Assembly (NCBI RefSeq): GCF_027627455.1
Contig: NZ_CP115483.1
Span: 496,001 to 560,000 of the forward strand
Length of the DNA: 64,000 nucleotides
From: Sphingobacterium sp. SYP-B4668
GTDB lineage: Bacteria; Bacteroidota; Bacteroidia; Sphingobacteriales; Sphingobacteriaceae
Direction: 5' to 3'
A program made the position numbers and the translations under genes. The notes beneath the pieces were generated by a model, which did no database searches, had not been told where the DNA came from, and saw nothing but the letters and a program-made list of their open reading frames with translations. Shown here in pieces: positions 46,725 to 55,572 of the stretch. Position 1 is the first letter of the stretch. The number at the start of each line of letters is the position of its first letter.

Positions 46725-46770
46725 TATATTTAGGTACGATAATATATATACCAATTTATGAAACTTCCTT

Positions 46771-47535
46771 ATGACACGCAAGAAGAATGCGAAAAATGAC
46801 ACAGTAGTACATCGACTAAGTAACAATAGTAAGTCTACAGGACATGATTTTGGATATGCTAATCGTATATCTTCCAAAGTACATGCTATGTTCAAGCATA
46901 TTTTTAAACAGATGCCCGATGCGAGATGTTATAAACGTTTAGTGAAGACAGTTATATCGATAATGAATTCGGATTATACAAATCCAATTGGGAAAAAAGC
47001 GATGGAGAATGGTAACATCTCACTCCTGAATGGATTCCGTCTCAATGACCGCCGTTTTTTTGAATCCATCGCAGGTTGGGAGCCTACACTCCATATCGAT
47101 GTAGCCCAGAAGCAAATTGAAATTTTAGTTCCCAAAAACACAAACTGGGAATTTCCAAATGCGCCACAACGGATGAGCCATATCGTGCAACAATTCCATG
47201 TTGTGATTTTTGAAAATAAATTTGATGAATATATTGTGGTACAAACAGAGCCTCTTTTTCTCAAGAAAAGTGTCCAAAGGGATATTAGAAAAGTGAAATT
47301 TAAGCTCAATAGGCTTAATGACTGCCTTGTGATAATACTGGGACGTGCTCAATATCATTTGTATGAAAAGCAAGGCACAATGGATTTCGCTTCTCACAAT
47401 CGGCTACATTTCGGGATAGATATTTTGAAAGCAATTTGGATAAAAGAGGACAAAGAAGTGTTATACGTCACCCCTCAAATTAAAACCCCAATTTTTCCAT
47501 CGAGGGAAGATTCGCAAGATGTGAAATGGGAGTGA
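46771..47535 (+). CDS. Hypothetical protein behind the decamer array
   Basis: 254 aa, basic N-terminus, no signal peptide or TM helix. I recognise no domain. Visible features are an alpha-helical first part (KHIFKQMPDARCYKRLVKTV) and a beta-rich second half with several aromatic strands (FHVVIFENKFDEYIVVQTEP, CLVIILGRAQYHLYEK). It has a clear promoter with a phased repeat array and is convergent with a 7TMR-DISM two-component pair. A cytoplasmic role is likely; function unknown. Confidence 0.7.
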   Translation: MTRKKNAKNDTVVHRLSNNSKSTGHDFGYANRISSKVHAMFKHIFKQMPDARCYKRLVKTVISIMNSDYTNPIGKKAMENGNISLLNGFRLNDRRFFESIAGWEPTLHIDVAQKQIEILVPKNTNWEFPNAPQRMSHIVQQFHVVIFENKFDEYIVVQTEPLFLKKSVQRDIRKVKFKLNRLNDCLVIILGRAQYHLYEKQGTMDFASHNRLHFGIDILKAIWIKEDKEVLYVTPQIKTPIFPSREDSQDVKWE

Positions 47536-47572
47536 TAAATTGCAATCATAAAAAAATGAGTGTGTAGCCATT

Positions 47573-48199
47573 TTAACCCTCTTCTAATCTATTTAAAAAT
47601 GAATAGAAAGGATGTGTTTTGTTTTTGGTCGCCAATTTTTGATTAATATTCTTTCGATGAGTGGTGATTGTGAAAATGCTTCTATTGAGCTTATCTGCAA
47701 TTTCTTTCGTGGAAAACCCCTGATTAAGTAGTTCAATGATTTCAATCTCTCGAGTTGTCAATTGAAAGTCAGAGGTCAGCACTTCAACAGTCGCTTTATT
47801 GAGTTGTGGCGAAAAATAATGAATTTCATTCTCACGGTATACTTTTCTGATAATTTGAATTAGCTTTTCGGCTTGTATATCTTTTGGGATGTAGGCCTCA
47901 ACATTAATTTGCTTAAGCTGGTCGGCAATGGCTAAATCAAGTTTCATGGATAAAACGATGATTTTTGGGGATGACGATATAGATCGTATCTCCTTTGCTA
48001 TAGAAAGTCCCGATTTGACCGGGAGTTGTAAATCCAATAATAGGATATCTGGTTTATCTTGGGCGATAGCTTCCATGATATTCAGCCCATCAGGATATGA
48101 ATTGACCACTTCCATGTCCACTTCCATATTAATGATTGCAGATAAGCCTTCCGAAAAAAGTTTGTGGTCATCTACACAGGTTATGCTGATTTTTTCCAT
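47573..48199 (-). CDS. NarL/LuxR-type response regulator
   Basis: Receiver domain with acidic pair D10/D11 and phospho-acceptor D56 (ILLLDLQLP), then a GerE/LuxR HTH (~142-205: LTTREIEIIELLNQGFSTKE, RSIFTITTHRKNI). 208 aa is typical. It begins one base after the kinase stop codon, so the two form an operon. Targets unknown; the neighbouring decamer-controlled gene is a candidate only by proximity. Confidence 0.93.
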   Translation of the reverse strand: MEKISITCVDDHKLFSEGLSAIINMEVDMEVVNSYPDGLNIMEAIAQDKPDILLLDLQLPVKSGLSIAKEIRSISSSPKIIVLSMKLDLAIADQLKQINVEAYIPKDIQAEKLIQIIRKVYRENEIHYFSPQLNKATVEVLTSDFQLTTREIEIIELLNQGFSTKEIADKLNRSIFTITTHRKNINQKLATKNKTHPFYSFLNRLEEG

Positions 48200-48200
48200 G

Positions 48201-50060
48201 TTATAGAGGGATTATAATATTTGTAATCAGTCCTTCGGGGGTATTGTCCATATCTAGTTTTCCGTTGTGGTATTCAACTCTAGATCGTATACTCTCAATA
48301 CCCATATTCTTAATAGTATGAGGCGCTGATTTAGGGAGAATTCCTGTTCCATCATCTTCCACCTGTAGCACAAGGCTATTCTCATCTATTGATAAGGTAA
48401 TCTGGACATTATTAGCTTGAGCGTGCTTGACGATATTGCTCAATAACTCTTGGACAATACGTAGGGCATTGATGGCCAAATCGGATTTGATGATGAGAGG
48501 GTTGCCAATCAACTGACAGCTGATGTGAAGATGTTGATCATATAATGACACCACACGTGATATGTTCTCAAATAGATTTTGGCCTTCCATCTGTTGAGGA
48601 GCGATATCATGGAGCAATCTTCTGAATTCATTGTTCAGACCTTGGATGTTTTCATTGATTTTAGCTTGCTCTTTTAGCTGTTCCTTTGACAAGAATAGCC
48701 GTAAGGCATTGAGCCAATTGCCTATCCCATCATGGATATCTCTCGCTATGCGTATACGTTCTTTTTCTTGTATGACAATGAGCTCCGCTGCGAGGTACTT
48801 ACTCCGTTTTTCTTCTGACTTGATGTTGTCAAGCAGGTGGTCCATTTCTTTTTTATAGTTGATGGTGAAGAGTGTCATGAGATATACAATCTCGAAGCTA
48901 TAGGCAAAGATGATATTTCCAGGTTCAATATATTGTTGGATTTCATAGATATTCAGCGAATTGATCATATATAATAGTACCGATAGGAAGAGAAGGCTAT
49001 TACCCACTGAATAGTGAAATATATAGGGTGTCTTGCGATAGATGGAGTAGCATATATTACAAAATAGAAAAAGGGTCTGAAAGGTTAAGTAATTAATAAA
49101 GATAAATTGTATTAACTGTTGTGGAGCGGTGGGTAGAAGCGGAATGTTGTAGAGAATCAAGTAGACCGCTGTATTGGCCAATGCTATCTTTGATGATAGG
49201 GTAAGCCAACGGTCGAATTTAGGGAGAAATTCATGGTTTTTGGTGAATGTTTGGAATATCTTAGTATTAAAATAAAGTGATAACGCCAGAAAAACAAGCT
49301 TAGGAACTTTGCTCCAATAATAATATAGCGATGCTGGTATCAAATATACATCGTGCAGGTATTCTGTTAGAGAAAAACAGAGTAGGCAGAATACATAGCC
49401 AAATAAGTTGGCGTAAAATCTTTTACGAAGTATAAAATATATGAGTAGACTGAAAATGCAAGCAAAAATAAAAAAACCATAATAACGACCCAGTAGAAAT
49501 GTCCGGTGTAGTTCGTACTTATAAATGTCAGCCCGGGTACTAATATCGGTAGGGAAATAGAGCGTTTGTCTGCCAAATATTTCGGTTTTTAATAGGAATG
49601 TTTTTGCCTGTTGACTCTCCAGGGGAATGTCAAATGAAATACACCTGAGAGGCTGATCTCTTTCGTTCAGTGGTGTTGTATGAGATATGCTACGCTTTTT
49701 TATAACCTTTGTACCTGTGCTGTCTAATTCATAAAGCGTAAATTTAATACCATCATTATAGAAGTTCCAAAGATAGTGTTCTCGGAGTGTAGATATATTT
49801 TGAATAGAAAGCGCAAACCAATGCGAGCATGATGTAATGCCCTTGTTGACGACATGCGCTTCTTGCATGGATTGAAACTGTCCAGAATTTAGTTTTGCAA
49901 CAACCCCTTCAATACCGAGTGTGCCGTCACAATCCTGGAACTCTTTTAGGTATTTCACAATCCTAATATCATTAGGACCATCCAATTTTACCGTATCCAA
50001 ACTTGCGTGTGCATATACAGAGAGGAATATCCCCAAAAATAGAAGCAATTGCTTTGCCAT
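48201..50060 (-). CDS. 7TMR-DISM sensor histidine kinase
   Basis: Signal peptide (YAHAS), a periplasmic beta-sandwich 7TMR-DISMED2-like domain (~30-175), seven TM helices (~185-385), a coiled coil and a HisKA_3/HATPase kinase with H443 (ARDIHDGIGNWLN), NIVKHAQANNV and DDGTGI. The DISM layout is known for sensing carbohydrate or other small ligands, but the ligand here is unknown. The ATG at 50060 is preferred over a TTG two codons upstream. It pairs with the adjoining LuxR-type regulator. Confidence 0.92.
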   Translation of the reverse strand: MAKQLLLFLGIFLSVYAHASLDTVKLDGPNDIRIVKYLKEFQDCDGTLGIEGVVAKLNSGQFQSMQEAHVVNKGITSCSHWFALSIQNISTLREHYLWNFYNDGIKFTLYELDSTGTKVIKKRSISHTTPLNERDQPLRCISFDIPLESQQAKTFLLKTEIFGRQTLYFPTDISTRADIYKYELHRTFLLGRYYGFFIFACIFSLLIYFILRKRFYANLFGYVFCLLCFSLTEYLHDVYLIPASLYYYWSKVPKLVFLALSLYFNTKIFQTFTKNHEFLPKFDRWLTLSSKIALANTAVYLILYNIPLLPTAPQQLIQFIFINYLTFQTLFLFCNICYSIYRKTPYIFHYSVGNSLLFLSVLLYMINSLNIYEIQQYIEPGNIIFAYSFEIVYLMTLFTINYKKEMDHLLDNIKSEEKRSKYLAAELIVIQEKERIRIARDIHDGIGNWLNALRLFLSKEQLKEQAKINENIQGLNNEFRRLLHDIAPQQMEGQNLFENISRVVSLYDQHLHISCQLIGNPLIIKSDLAINALRIVQELLSNIVKHAQANNVQITLSIDENSLVLQVEDDGTGILPKSAPHTIKNMGIESIRSRVEYHNGKLDMDNTPEGLITNIIIPL

Positions 50061-50422
50061 CGTCAATAAATGGTTGTCAAATCAAACCTTAGGTAAATAC
50101 ATTACGCAATGAAATAGATATTGGTAAATTGCGTTTACTATGCAATTTACGAATATCTCCTGTTAATAAATGATTGTATTAAAGCGGAAATATATCAAAT
50201 AATAATTATAGTTTGAACATTACTTCTTGCAACAGATTGGTTACAGGTTGCTATGATCCTCGTTTACTTTGGTTAGAAGCTAACTATCCAGTAGTCAGTA
50301 TCTTTTATTTTGATCTTTTCGAGATATGTATTAGTTGATATATATGATGTTGCAGTCTTAAAATATTGTAAGGATAATACTGCAGTAATCTTCTGTTTAC
50401 AGATCAAGGATACTTTTGTGAC
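50061..50422. other. Divergent AT-rich intergenic region
   Basis: ~360 bp without a gene. It contains a perfect 9-bp inverted repeat GTAAATTGC/GCAATTTAC (50124-50132, 50142-50150) ~65 bp upstream of the kinase start, a possible autoregulatory site, and the -7 element for the rightward gene. Otherwise nothing firm. Confidence 0.5.
50411..50418 (+). promoter_or_regulatory. -7 element TACTTTTG abutting the PHP gene
   Basis: Exact TAnnTTTG match ending four bases before the first ATG, implying a leaderless or 20-nt leader transcript depending on which ATG is used. Confidence 0.5.
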
Positions 50423-51583
50423 ATGAAGAGCATATCTATGAAAAAAAAACCGATCCTTTTAATTGTATTGCTGTCATTTATACAGATCGTGCACGGGCAG
50501 CAAGACAATGGGGTGATGTCCCTTGAGGAATTTCGATTCCCTAAAAAACGTAAATCTATTGTAGTTCCTAATGTGAATGGTTATCAGGTCTTGAAGTGTG
50601 ATTTTCACATGCATACCGTATTTACAGATGGTCATGTATGGCCCAACGTAAGAATACAGGAAGCATGGAAAGAAGGTTTAGATGCGATATCCTTCACTGA
50701 GCACATGGAGTACAATCCTCATCATCAGGATGTGCGAGTCGATCATAATCGTTCACATGATCTTGCTGTAGAACCGGCCAAAGAACACAATATTATTTTG
50801 GTAAAAGGGACTGAAATCACAAGACAAACGCCCCCAGGACATTTTAATGCCCTTTTTATTGAGGACGCGTCAGGTTTCATAGAAAGCAATGATACTACAC
50901 TTGACCAACAAGCTATCGATAAAGCTGTCGATCAAAAGGCCTTTATTTTCTGGAATCATCCTGGGTGGAAGGCCAAACAAATCAAAGGCTCTTACGAATG
51001 GATAGACTTTGTAGATAAGATGTACAGAGATAAGAAGCTACATGGTATCGAAGTTGTCAACGGTTTGGGATTTCATAAAAAAGCACTGGATTGGGCATTG
51101 GATAGGGACTTAACAATTATTGGGAATACTGATATCCACAATCTGATAGCACATGACTATGATATTGCGCGCGATGGGGTGCACCGCACGATGACTTTAG
51201 TCCTAGCCAAAGATCGGTCTGCAACAGCTATCAGGGAAGCGCTGGACGTAGGGCGTACCGTGGCGTGGTCTAGTAAGTACCTTTTCGGAAAAGAAGAGCA
51301 TGTGCGCGCTATGTTTGAAGTCTGTGTATCTCTGAGTGAGGCATATCATGAAAAACCCAACAAAGGTCGAGACACAATACGATATTATGAGCTTCGCAAT
51401 AATAGTGATCTTTATTTTGAATTGGAATTGACGAAAGGCAAAGGCACAAAAAAAATTACATTGTATCCGATGTCATCTCAAGTATTAACAGCCGATACAG
51501 GACAAACCTCTTTGACCTATCAACTACCTTCAACATACATACGTAGTGATAAGCACTTATCAGTTGACCTGCAATTGCGTTAA
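50423..51583 (+). CDS. Exported PHP-domain phosphodiesterase (Sb-PDE-like)
   Basis: Signal peptide (ends HGQ) followed by a PHP-family metal-dependent phosphoesterase: CDFHMHTVFTDG (HxH), DAISFTEHMEYNPHH, VKGTEITR, FWNHPGW and GNTDIHNL supply metal ligands. The domain resembles the Sb-PDE phosphodiesterase group. 386 aa. A second ATG five codons in, at 50438, would also give a good signal peptide. Substrate unknown; it would act in the periplasm. It ends at a bidirectional terminator. Confidence 0.85.
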   Translation: MKSISMKKKPILLIVLLSFIQIVHGQQDNGVMSLEEFRFPKKRKSIVVPNVNGYQVLKCDFHMHTVFTDGHVWPNVRIQEAWKEGLDAISFTEHMEYNPHHQDVRVDHNRSHDLAVEPAKEHNIILVKGTEITRQTPPGHFNALFIEDASGFIESNDTTLDQQAIDKAVDQKAFIFWNHPGWKAKQIKGSYEWIDFVDKMYRDKKLHGIEVVNGLGFHKKALDWALDRDLTIIGNTDIHNLIAHDYDIARDGVHRTMTLVLAKDRSATAIREALDVGRTVAWSSKYLFGKEEHVRAMFEVCVSLSEAYHEKPNKGRDTIRYYELRNNSDLYFELELTKGKGTKKITLYPMSSQVLTADTGQTSLTYQLPSTYIRSDKHLSVDLQLR

Positions 51584-51764
51584 TGGTATAGATACAACGG
51601 GAATTGTTAATCTTCTAGTAAAACTATCTATTAGAAAGCTGTAATTTCCATCATGACTTTTGTGGTTTGGATGTTTTTTGGTAATGCGCAAAGATATCGA
51701 CGCGTAGCTAAATTAGTAACAACTAAGATTTAAGAACGATTAAGACCCTGGGGAAGAGAGAGGG

Positions 51765-51788
51765 GCCTCTGTGCGAAGGCATAGAGGC
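51765..51788. terminator. Bidirectional terminator
   Basis: GCCTCTGTGC / GCATAGAGGC hairpin (one G-T type pair) with a 4-nt GAAG loop, followed by TCTTTC, between convergent genes. Confidence 0.75.
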
Positions 51789-51808
51789 TCTTTCATAATT
51801 ATAGATGA

Positions 51809-53539
51809 TTAGACTTGGTATTCAGTCGCTATTTCTTGCAGGTCCTTAATTTGGGAAGTTACAAGTTTATGGGTTTGTTCGATAAAGATGTTGATTCTAT
51901 CCTCGAGAATGAAGAGGTTGGAACCGTTGACTTTATATTTAGGGTTGAAACTAAAGGTATTTTGGACTTCAGCCAAAGTTCGGAAAAGCGTTGCTTCATT
52001 TTTCGAATCAAGGCAGAACACAACATTCGGTAGGGGTGTGATAGATAGGCACAGTTCAATCAGGTAATTGAGATTGATGCTTTTGGGAGTATAGCCCAAG
52101 AACACCGTAATCAACCCCAAGCAGATTTGCTCGAGCGCCTTAGCGTAAGCAAAGCTGGCCGCAGCTTCGCCATCAGTGTAAAGTCCACTTTCCCAAGCTC
52201 GCATGAGGTTTATGGCATTTTGATGATGATATTGCCATTGTTCAAGCTTATATACATCACAACTTGATGCAAGGGGTATCTCTTCCGGCATGTAAGTATG
52301 GATACACTCACTTTGTAGCCATTTTTCACTTGAGTAGGCAATACGATGATAAAACGGATGGCCTTGTGCTATTTTCTTTTGAAAGGATTTCTTATGTGAA
52401 CAAATTAATGTGACTCGAATATGATCTGGCAGACGGTTATTTATTGCAAATTGCTTGTCTAAAATGCGACCCACTAGATGGGTGGTGATGACGACCAAAA
52501 AGTAATGATGCCTATTGTGCCCCTCTTCTCCTAAAGTAATGCAATTGTATTGTTGACGTGTTGTGCTTAGGCAACTGAAGCAGTAGATTTGTAGGCAATC
52601 GAGATATTCAATCACTGCATTTGTAATGAGATCTCGATGGGAGGAGATGCTCGATACACCTGTGCTTTCAAATGCAGCGCTATCCGAGATGGAAGTCCCA
52701 TTCCCTAAAAGCCCCGTGGGCAATTGTAAGCCCGATACTTGGAGGCTGTTAATCTCGTCCACGAGTTTTTGGTGCTGTTGTTCAATAAATAAGATGAGTA
52801 TTTGAGCTTTCGCATAAGCGAGATCAAGCTCTGCTTTTTCTAATGTGAATCCAAAATCATATCGTGCAGCTTTGTATGATTCGTCTAGTTTGAATAGGAT
52901 AAGTATTTCCTCCTCATTAATGAACAGTTCGCCAATCTCTTGAGCATGCGGATGGACAAACAATTGATGATTTTTAATCGAATGTGAGGCCTTAACTTGT
53001 CCAATAATTATACGCTCTGCGAGTCTATACCCTAATTCCAATACTTGATGCAGCATAAAAGACGCTTGGGCATAGTTTTCCTGCCGCATATAGAGCTCAA
53101 ATCCGTCTCCGAAAGCATTTATCTTGGTAAATTCTTCTTGTAAAGCCCCATACGATTTATGTAAGAGAGTCTCTTTGTCCATCTCTACGACGTCGATGAT
53201 TTGGTCTGCATTGGGATTGCGGTATATCTCATTCTTAAGTCTGAAAATACTGGCCAGTCGGATGTTGCCCCGATTTAATTCCATTTGCATTTCTTTGGAA
53301 TACGAGAGGTGGCAGCAAAAGGTGACGAAATCATGAAAAATAGCCTGACATAATGCGCGTGCGTCAATAATGCTTTGACCGCTTTCTTTGCGAATTAGAA
53401 TATACAGGTGCAATTGTTCTCTTTCAGTCGATTGACGTTTACTTGCATAGATTTGCTCGACTGGAACGACGGCTATAAAGCGTTGTATGAGGACGGTGAG
53501 GATGTCCTCCTGAGAGGGAGTAAGAGATTTCTTATTCAT
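51809..53539 (-). CDS. Tandemly duplicated degenerate nucleotidyltransferase-HEPN protein
   Basis: 576 aa that I read as two copies of the Bacteroidota MNT-HEPN unit. Unit A: NTase-like remnant (~10-110, ending ELNRGNIRLASIF) plus HEPN-like helices (~140-265, ASFMLHQVLELGYRLAE, ESYKAARYDFGFTLE). Unit B: NTase-like remnant (~300-410, ending KIAQGHPFYHRI) plus HEPN-like helices (~445-565, ASFAYAKALEQICLGLITVF, GYTPKSINLNYLIEL). The GSxARG-type NTase catalytic motif is missing in both and no clear RxxxxH RNase motif is seen, so it is probably non-catalytic or diverged. MNT-HEPN pairs are known toxin-antitoxin modules. A small HTH gene lies divergently next to it. Domain reading is from pattern alone. 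Confidence 0.6.
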   Translation of the reverse strand: MNKKSLTPSQEDILTVLIQRFIAVVPVEQIYASKRQSTEREQLHLYILIRKESGQSIIDARALCQAIFHDFVTFCCHLSYSKEMQMELNRGNIRLASIFRLKNEIYRNPNADQIIDVVEMDKETLLHKSYGALQEEFTKINAFGDGFELYMRQENYAQASFMLHQVLELGYRLAERIIIGQVKASHSIKNHQLFVHPHAQEIGELFINEEEILILFKLDESYKAARYDFGFTLEKAELDLAYAKAQILILFIEQQHQKLVDEINSLQVSGLQLPTGLLGNGTSISDSAAFESTGVSSISSHRDLITNAVIEYLDCLQIYCFSCLSTTRQQYNCITLGEEGHNRHHYFLVVITTHLVGRILDKQFAINNRLPDHIRVTLICSHKKSFQKKIAQGHPFYHRIAYSSEKWLQSECIHTYMPEEIPLASSCDVYKLEQWQYHHQNAINLMRAWESGLYTDGEAAASFAYAKALEQICLGLITVFLGYTPKSINLNYLIELCLSITPLPNVVFCLDSKNEATLFRTLAEVQNTFSFNPKYKVNGSNLFILEDRINIFIEQTHKLVTSQIKDLQEIATEYQV

Positions 53540-53796
53540 AATTTTGGTTATTAAGGAGTAGTTGTTACAGAGACTAGATGAAGTAATTTTCCCAGCATCA
53601 CAATAATAGAATCGAAGGCGAGGAACGAGGATATTTCTTGTATGAATACTTGAAATGCTTCAGTTTTAAATTCTTTTGTGTATTTTTCATAATTGTTATA
53701 ATTTGTAGGATGATCATCCCTCGTATTTTGTGCTTCAATAAAGGTAGGGAATAATTATCGGTAAAAAGAATATTTTGGATATAATTTTCAATATTA

Positions 53797-54228
53797 ATGA
53801 GTAGTGTTTTAGAAAGAATAAAGCAAATTGCTGATAATGAGAAGATTGCTATAACCTCTTTTGAAGGAAAAATTGGCGCTAGTAAGGGTGTTTTATCGAG
53901 AGCATTGGCTAATAAGACGGATATACAAAGTAAATGGTTGAGCAAGATTGTTGATAATTTTCCCCGATATTCAGTGCAATGGCTTTTGACAGGAGAGGGA
54001 GATATGTTGAAAGATTACATAGCAGTAGCGAGTGATAGAGATGCCAATAGCTATATGACTAGTAAGGAAGAAAAAGTAATAAACGCTACTATTGATGCCC
54101 TTAACCTAGTAATATCTACCCAAGAGATTACAATTAAATCTCAAGAAAAAACAATTTCTGCACTTGAATCCCGTATCAAACAATTGGAAAAGGAAAATAC
54201 GAACATCAAGTCGTCGAGTCCTAGGTGA
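53797..54228 (+). CDS. Small HTH (phage-repressor-like) regulator
   Basis: 143 aa. N-terminal helix-turn-helix of XRE/CI type (residues ~5-65: RIKQIADNEKIAITSFEGKI, ASKGVLSRALANKTDI) with the VQWLLTGEGDML tail typical of Bacteroidota prophage-like repressors, and a C-terminal coiled coil (~105-138, KSQEKTISALESRIKQLEKE). It is probably a DNA-binding dimer. It lies divergent from the duplicated HEPN-like gene with ~257 AT-rich bases between. A minus-strand frame overlapping its start looks like a shadow. No other phage genes are near. Confidence 0.8.
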   Translation: MSSVLERIKQIADNEKIAITSFEGKIGASKGVLSRALANKTDIQSKWLSKIVDNFPRYSVQWLLTGEGDMLKDYIAVASDRDANSYMTSKEEKVINATIDALNLVISTQEITIKSQEKTISALESRIKQLEKENTNIKSSSPR

Positions 54229-54240
54229 TGAGGATATATA

Positions 54241-54284
54241 CAACAACAAAGGGCGCCTCTAGATTGAGACGCCCTTTGTTGTTG
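54241..54284. terminator. Bidirectional terminator
   Basis: 15-bp inverted repeat CAACAACAAAGGGCG with its complement, extended by CTC/GAG, between convergent genes. Confidence 0.9.
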
Positions 54285-54299
54285 CACCTTGTCCCGACG

Positions 54300-55319
54300 T
54301 TATTTAGCCGGTATGATGGTGATTTTTCTGAACTCAATAGGAGCATGATCGCCCTGTAGATAAATTGGTCCCGGTTCGCCTTCCTTACTATCTAAAGCTC
54401 CACCCGTAATTCCTGGAATTTCCTGATTGCTGATGATAGTCTTCCCGTTCGCCACTATAGTCACTAAACGTCCACGAAGAGTGATTTCATATTTCTGCCA
54501 TTCATTCGGCCCCAATGTGACCATCTCATTAGGAGCAATGAATCCGTATACCCCACCAAAATAAAGAGCGCCTGGATGCTTGTCCTTCGGACTATCTTCA
54601 ATTTGCACCTCGTAACGTCCACGAAGATATATACCACTGTTGCCACCTTCTTTGTAACGGAATTCAGCTAATATTTTGAAATCTTCAAATTTCTGCTCAC
54701 TGATAAGGTTCGCTCCAGCTTTGTCGCTGGTCAGTACCCCATCGACAACTTTCCATTGGTTCTCTTCCGAAGAAGCTTTCCAACCAGCTAGGTCTTTGCC
54801 GTTGAACAATTCAATTGGTGTACCCCAGGCTACTTCTCCAGTACGAGTTAAATAAGGTGCTTTTGAACCTGTAAAGTTGAATTTCTCATTTTTGTTGGAA
54901 GTAATGGTACCTTTCAGATTGCCGCCTTCTAGCTGTCCTTCGATGACAAAGTCTCCTTCTCCACCTTCCCACTGTGGGGGTATTGCAAAAGAAAATTTAC
55001 CGTCTTTGAGTTTCACATGCGATACAGGGCGTTGGCTACCACTGTCGCCAACAAATGCACCCACCAACGTGTTGAATCCTGATAATTTGATTTCAATCCA
55101 TGATGGAGCCACTTTGCCATTTTTGTCTACATCTAGATCCCAGCGTCCGATAAGGTCTTTGTATTCCTCGGGAATGGTTTGAGTAGCTGGATTGTGGACT
55201 TCCTCTTTAGCAAGTGAGTCTTGTGTGTCTCCACCTTCTTTGGCAGTTTGGTTACAAGAAACCAAACTAGCACTGATAAGAGCGACAGCCAGTGAGCTGC
55301 GCAGAAAATTTTTGATCAT
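54300..55319 (-). CDS. DUF1080 (3-keto-disaccharide hydrolase) lipoprotein
   Basis: Lipoprotein signal ending SLVSC (Cys 22). Residues ~160-335 match the DUF1080 concanavalin-like fold: ELFNGKDLAGWKAS, WKVVDGVLTSD, FEDFKILAEFRYKEGGNSGIY, YEVQIEDSP and the last strand IEFRKITIIPAK. The N-terminal ~130 residues form a separate beta domain (WDLDVDKNGKVAPSWIEIK). Members act on 3-keto-glycosides or bind glycans. Substrate unknown. Confidence 0.9.
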   Translation of the reverse strand: MIKNFLRSSLAVALISASLVSCNQTAKEGGDTQDSLAKEEVHNPATQTIPEEYKDLIGRWDLDVDKNGKVAPSWIEIKLSGFNTLVGAFVGDSGSQRPVSHVKLKDGKFSFAIPPQWEGGEGDFVIEGQLEGGNLKGTITSNKNEKFNFTGSKAPYLTRTGEVAWGTPIELFNGKDLAGWKASSEENQWKVVDGVLTSDKAGANLISEQKFEDFKILAEFRYKEGGNSGIYLRGRYEVQIEDSPKDKHPGALYFGGVYGFIAPNEMVTLGPNEWQKYEITLRGRLVTIVANGKTIISNQEIPGITGGALDSKEGEPGPIYLQGDHAPIEFRKITIIPAK

Positions 55320-55421
55320 TTTATTGGTTTTTGGTCAACTAAATAATTAAATAATGTTTTGTTTGCATCTATAATAGACGTAGATCCAATAAGGAGCCTT
55401 CTACAAATTTACAATTTGTAT

Positions 55422-55572
55422 TTACTTTTTAGTAGCAACAATGGTAACTTTTATATTCTGAATCAGGAAATTGCCCCGACTACCGGTGCCGCCACGTGCA
55501 AATTTATTTGACGACACCTTCAATGTGAATATTACTTCAAGAGGTTCTGAATGAAAGGTAGCATCTCTGGAT
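55422..55572 (-). pseudogene. Remnant of a beta-sandwich protein C-terminus
   Basis: On the minus strand a natural-looking frame reads EVIFTLKVSSNKFARGG, then TGSRGNFLIQNIKVTIV, then ATKK and a TAA stop. It has no start codon, is open upstream only to a TGA, and begins in another frame inside the 3' end of the TlpA gene. The ending resembles the last strand of the neighbouring DUF1080 protein (FRKITIIPAK). It looks like the tail of a decayed or recombined gene. Confidence is moderate because it is only ~50 codons. Confidence 0.45.

Larger units (their letters stand above)
46456..46770 (+). other. Intergenic region with phased decamer repeats
   Basis: 315 bp without a gene. It contains the five-copy 10-bp repeat and the promoter described separately, plus a direct repeat AACCTAA at 46606 and 46633. 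The hemW side shows nothing firm. Confidence 0.6.

Noticed and set aside
53598..53945. Minus-strand frame of 115 codons overlapping the start of the HTH gene
   Set aside because: It lies antisense to a well-supported HTH gene, is low-complexity in composition (many Ile/Leu/Lys) and has no promoter or family features.
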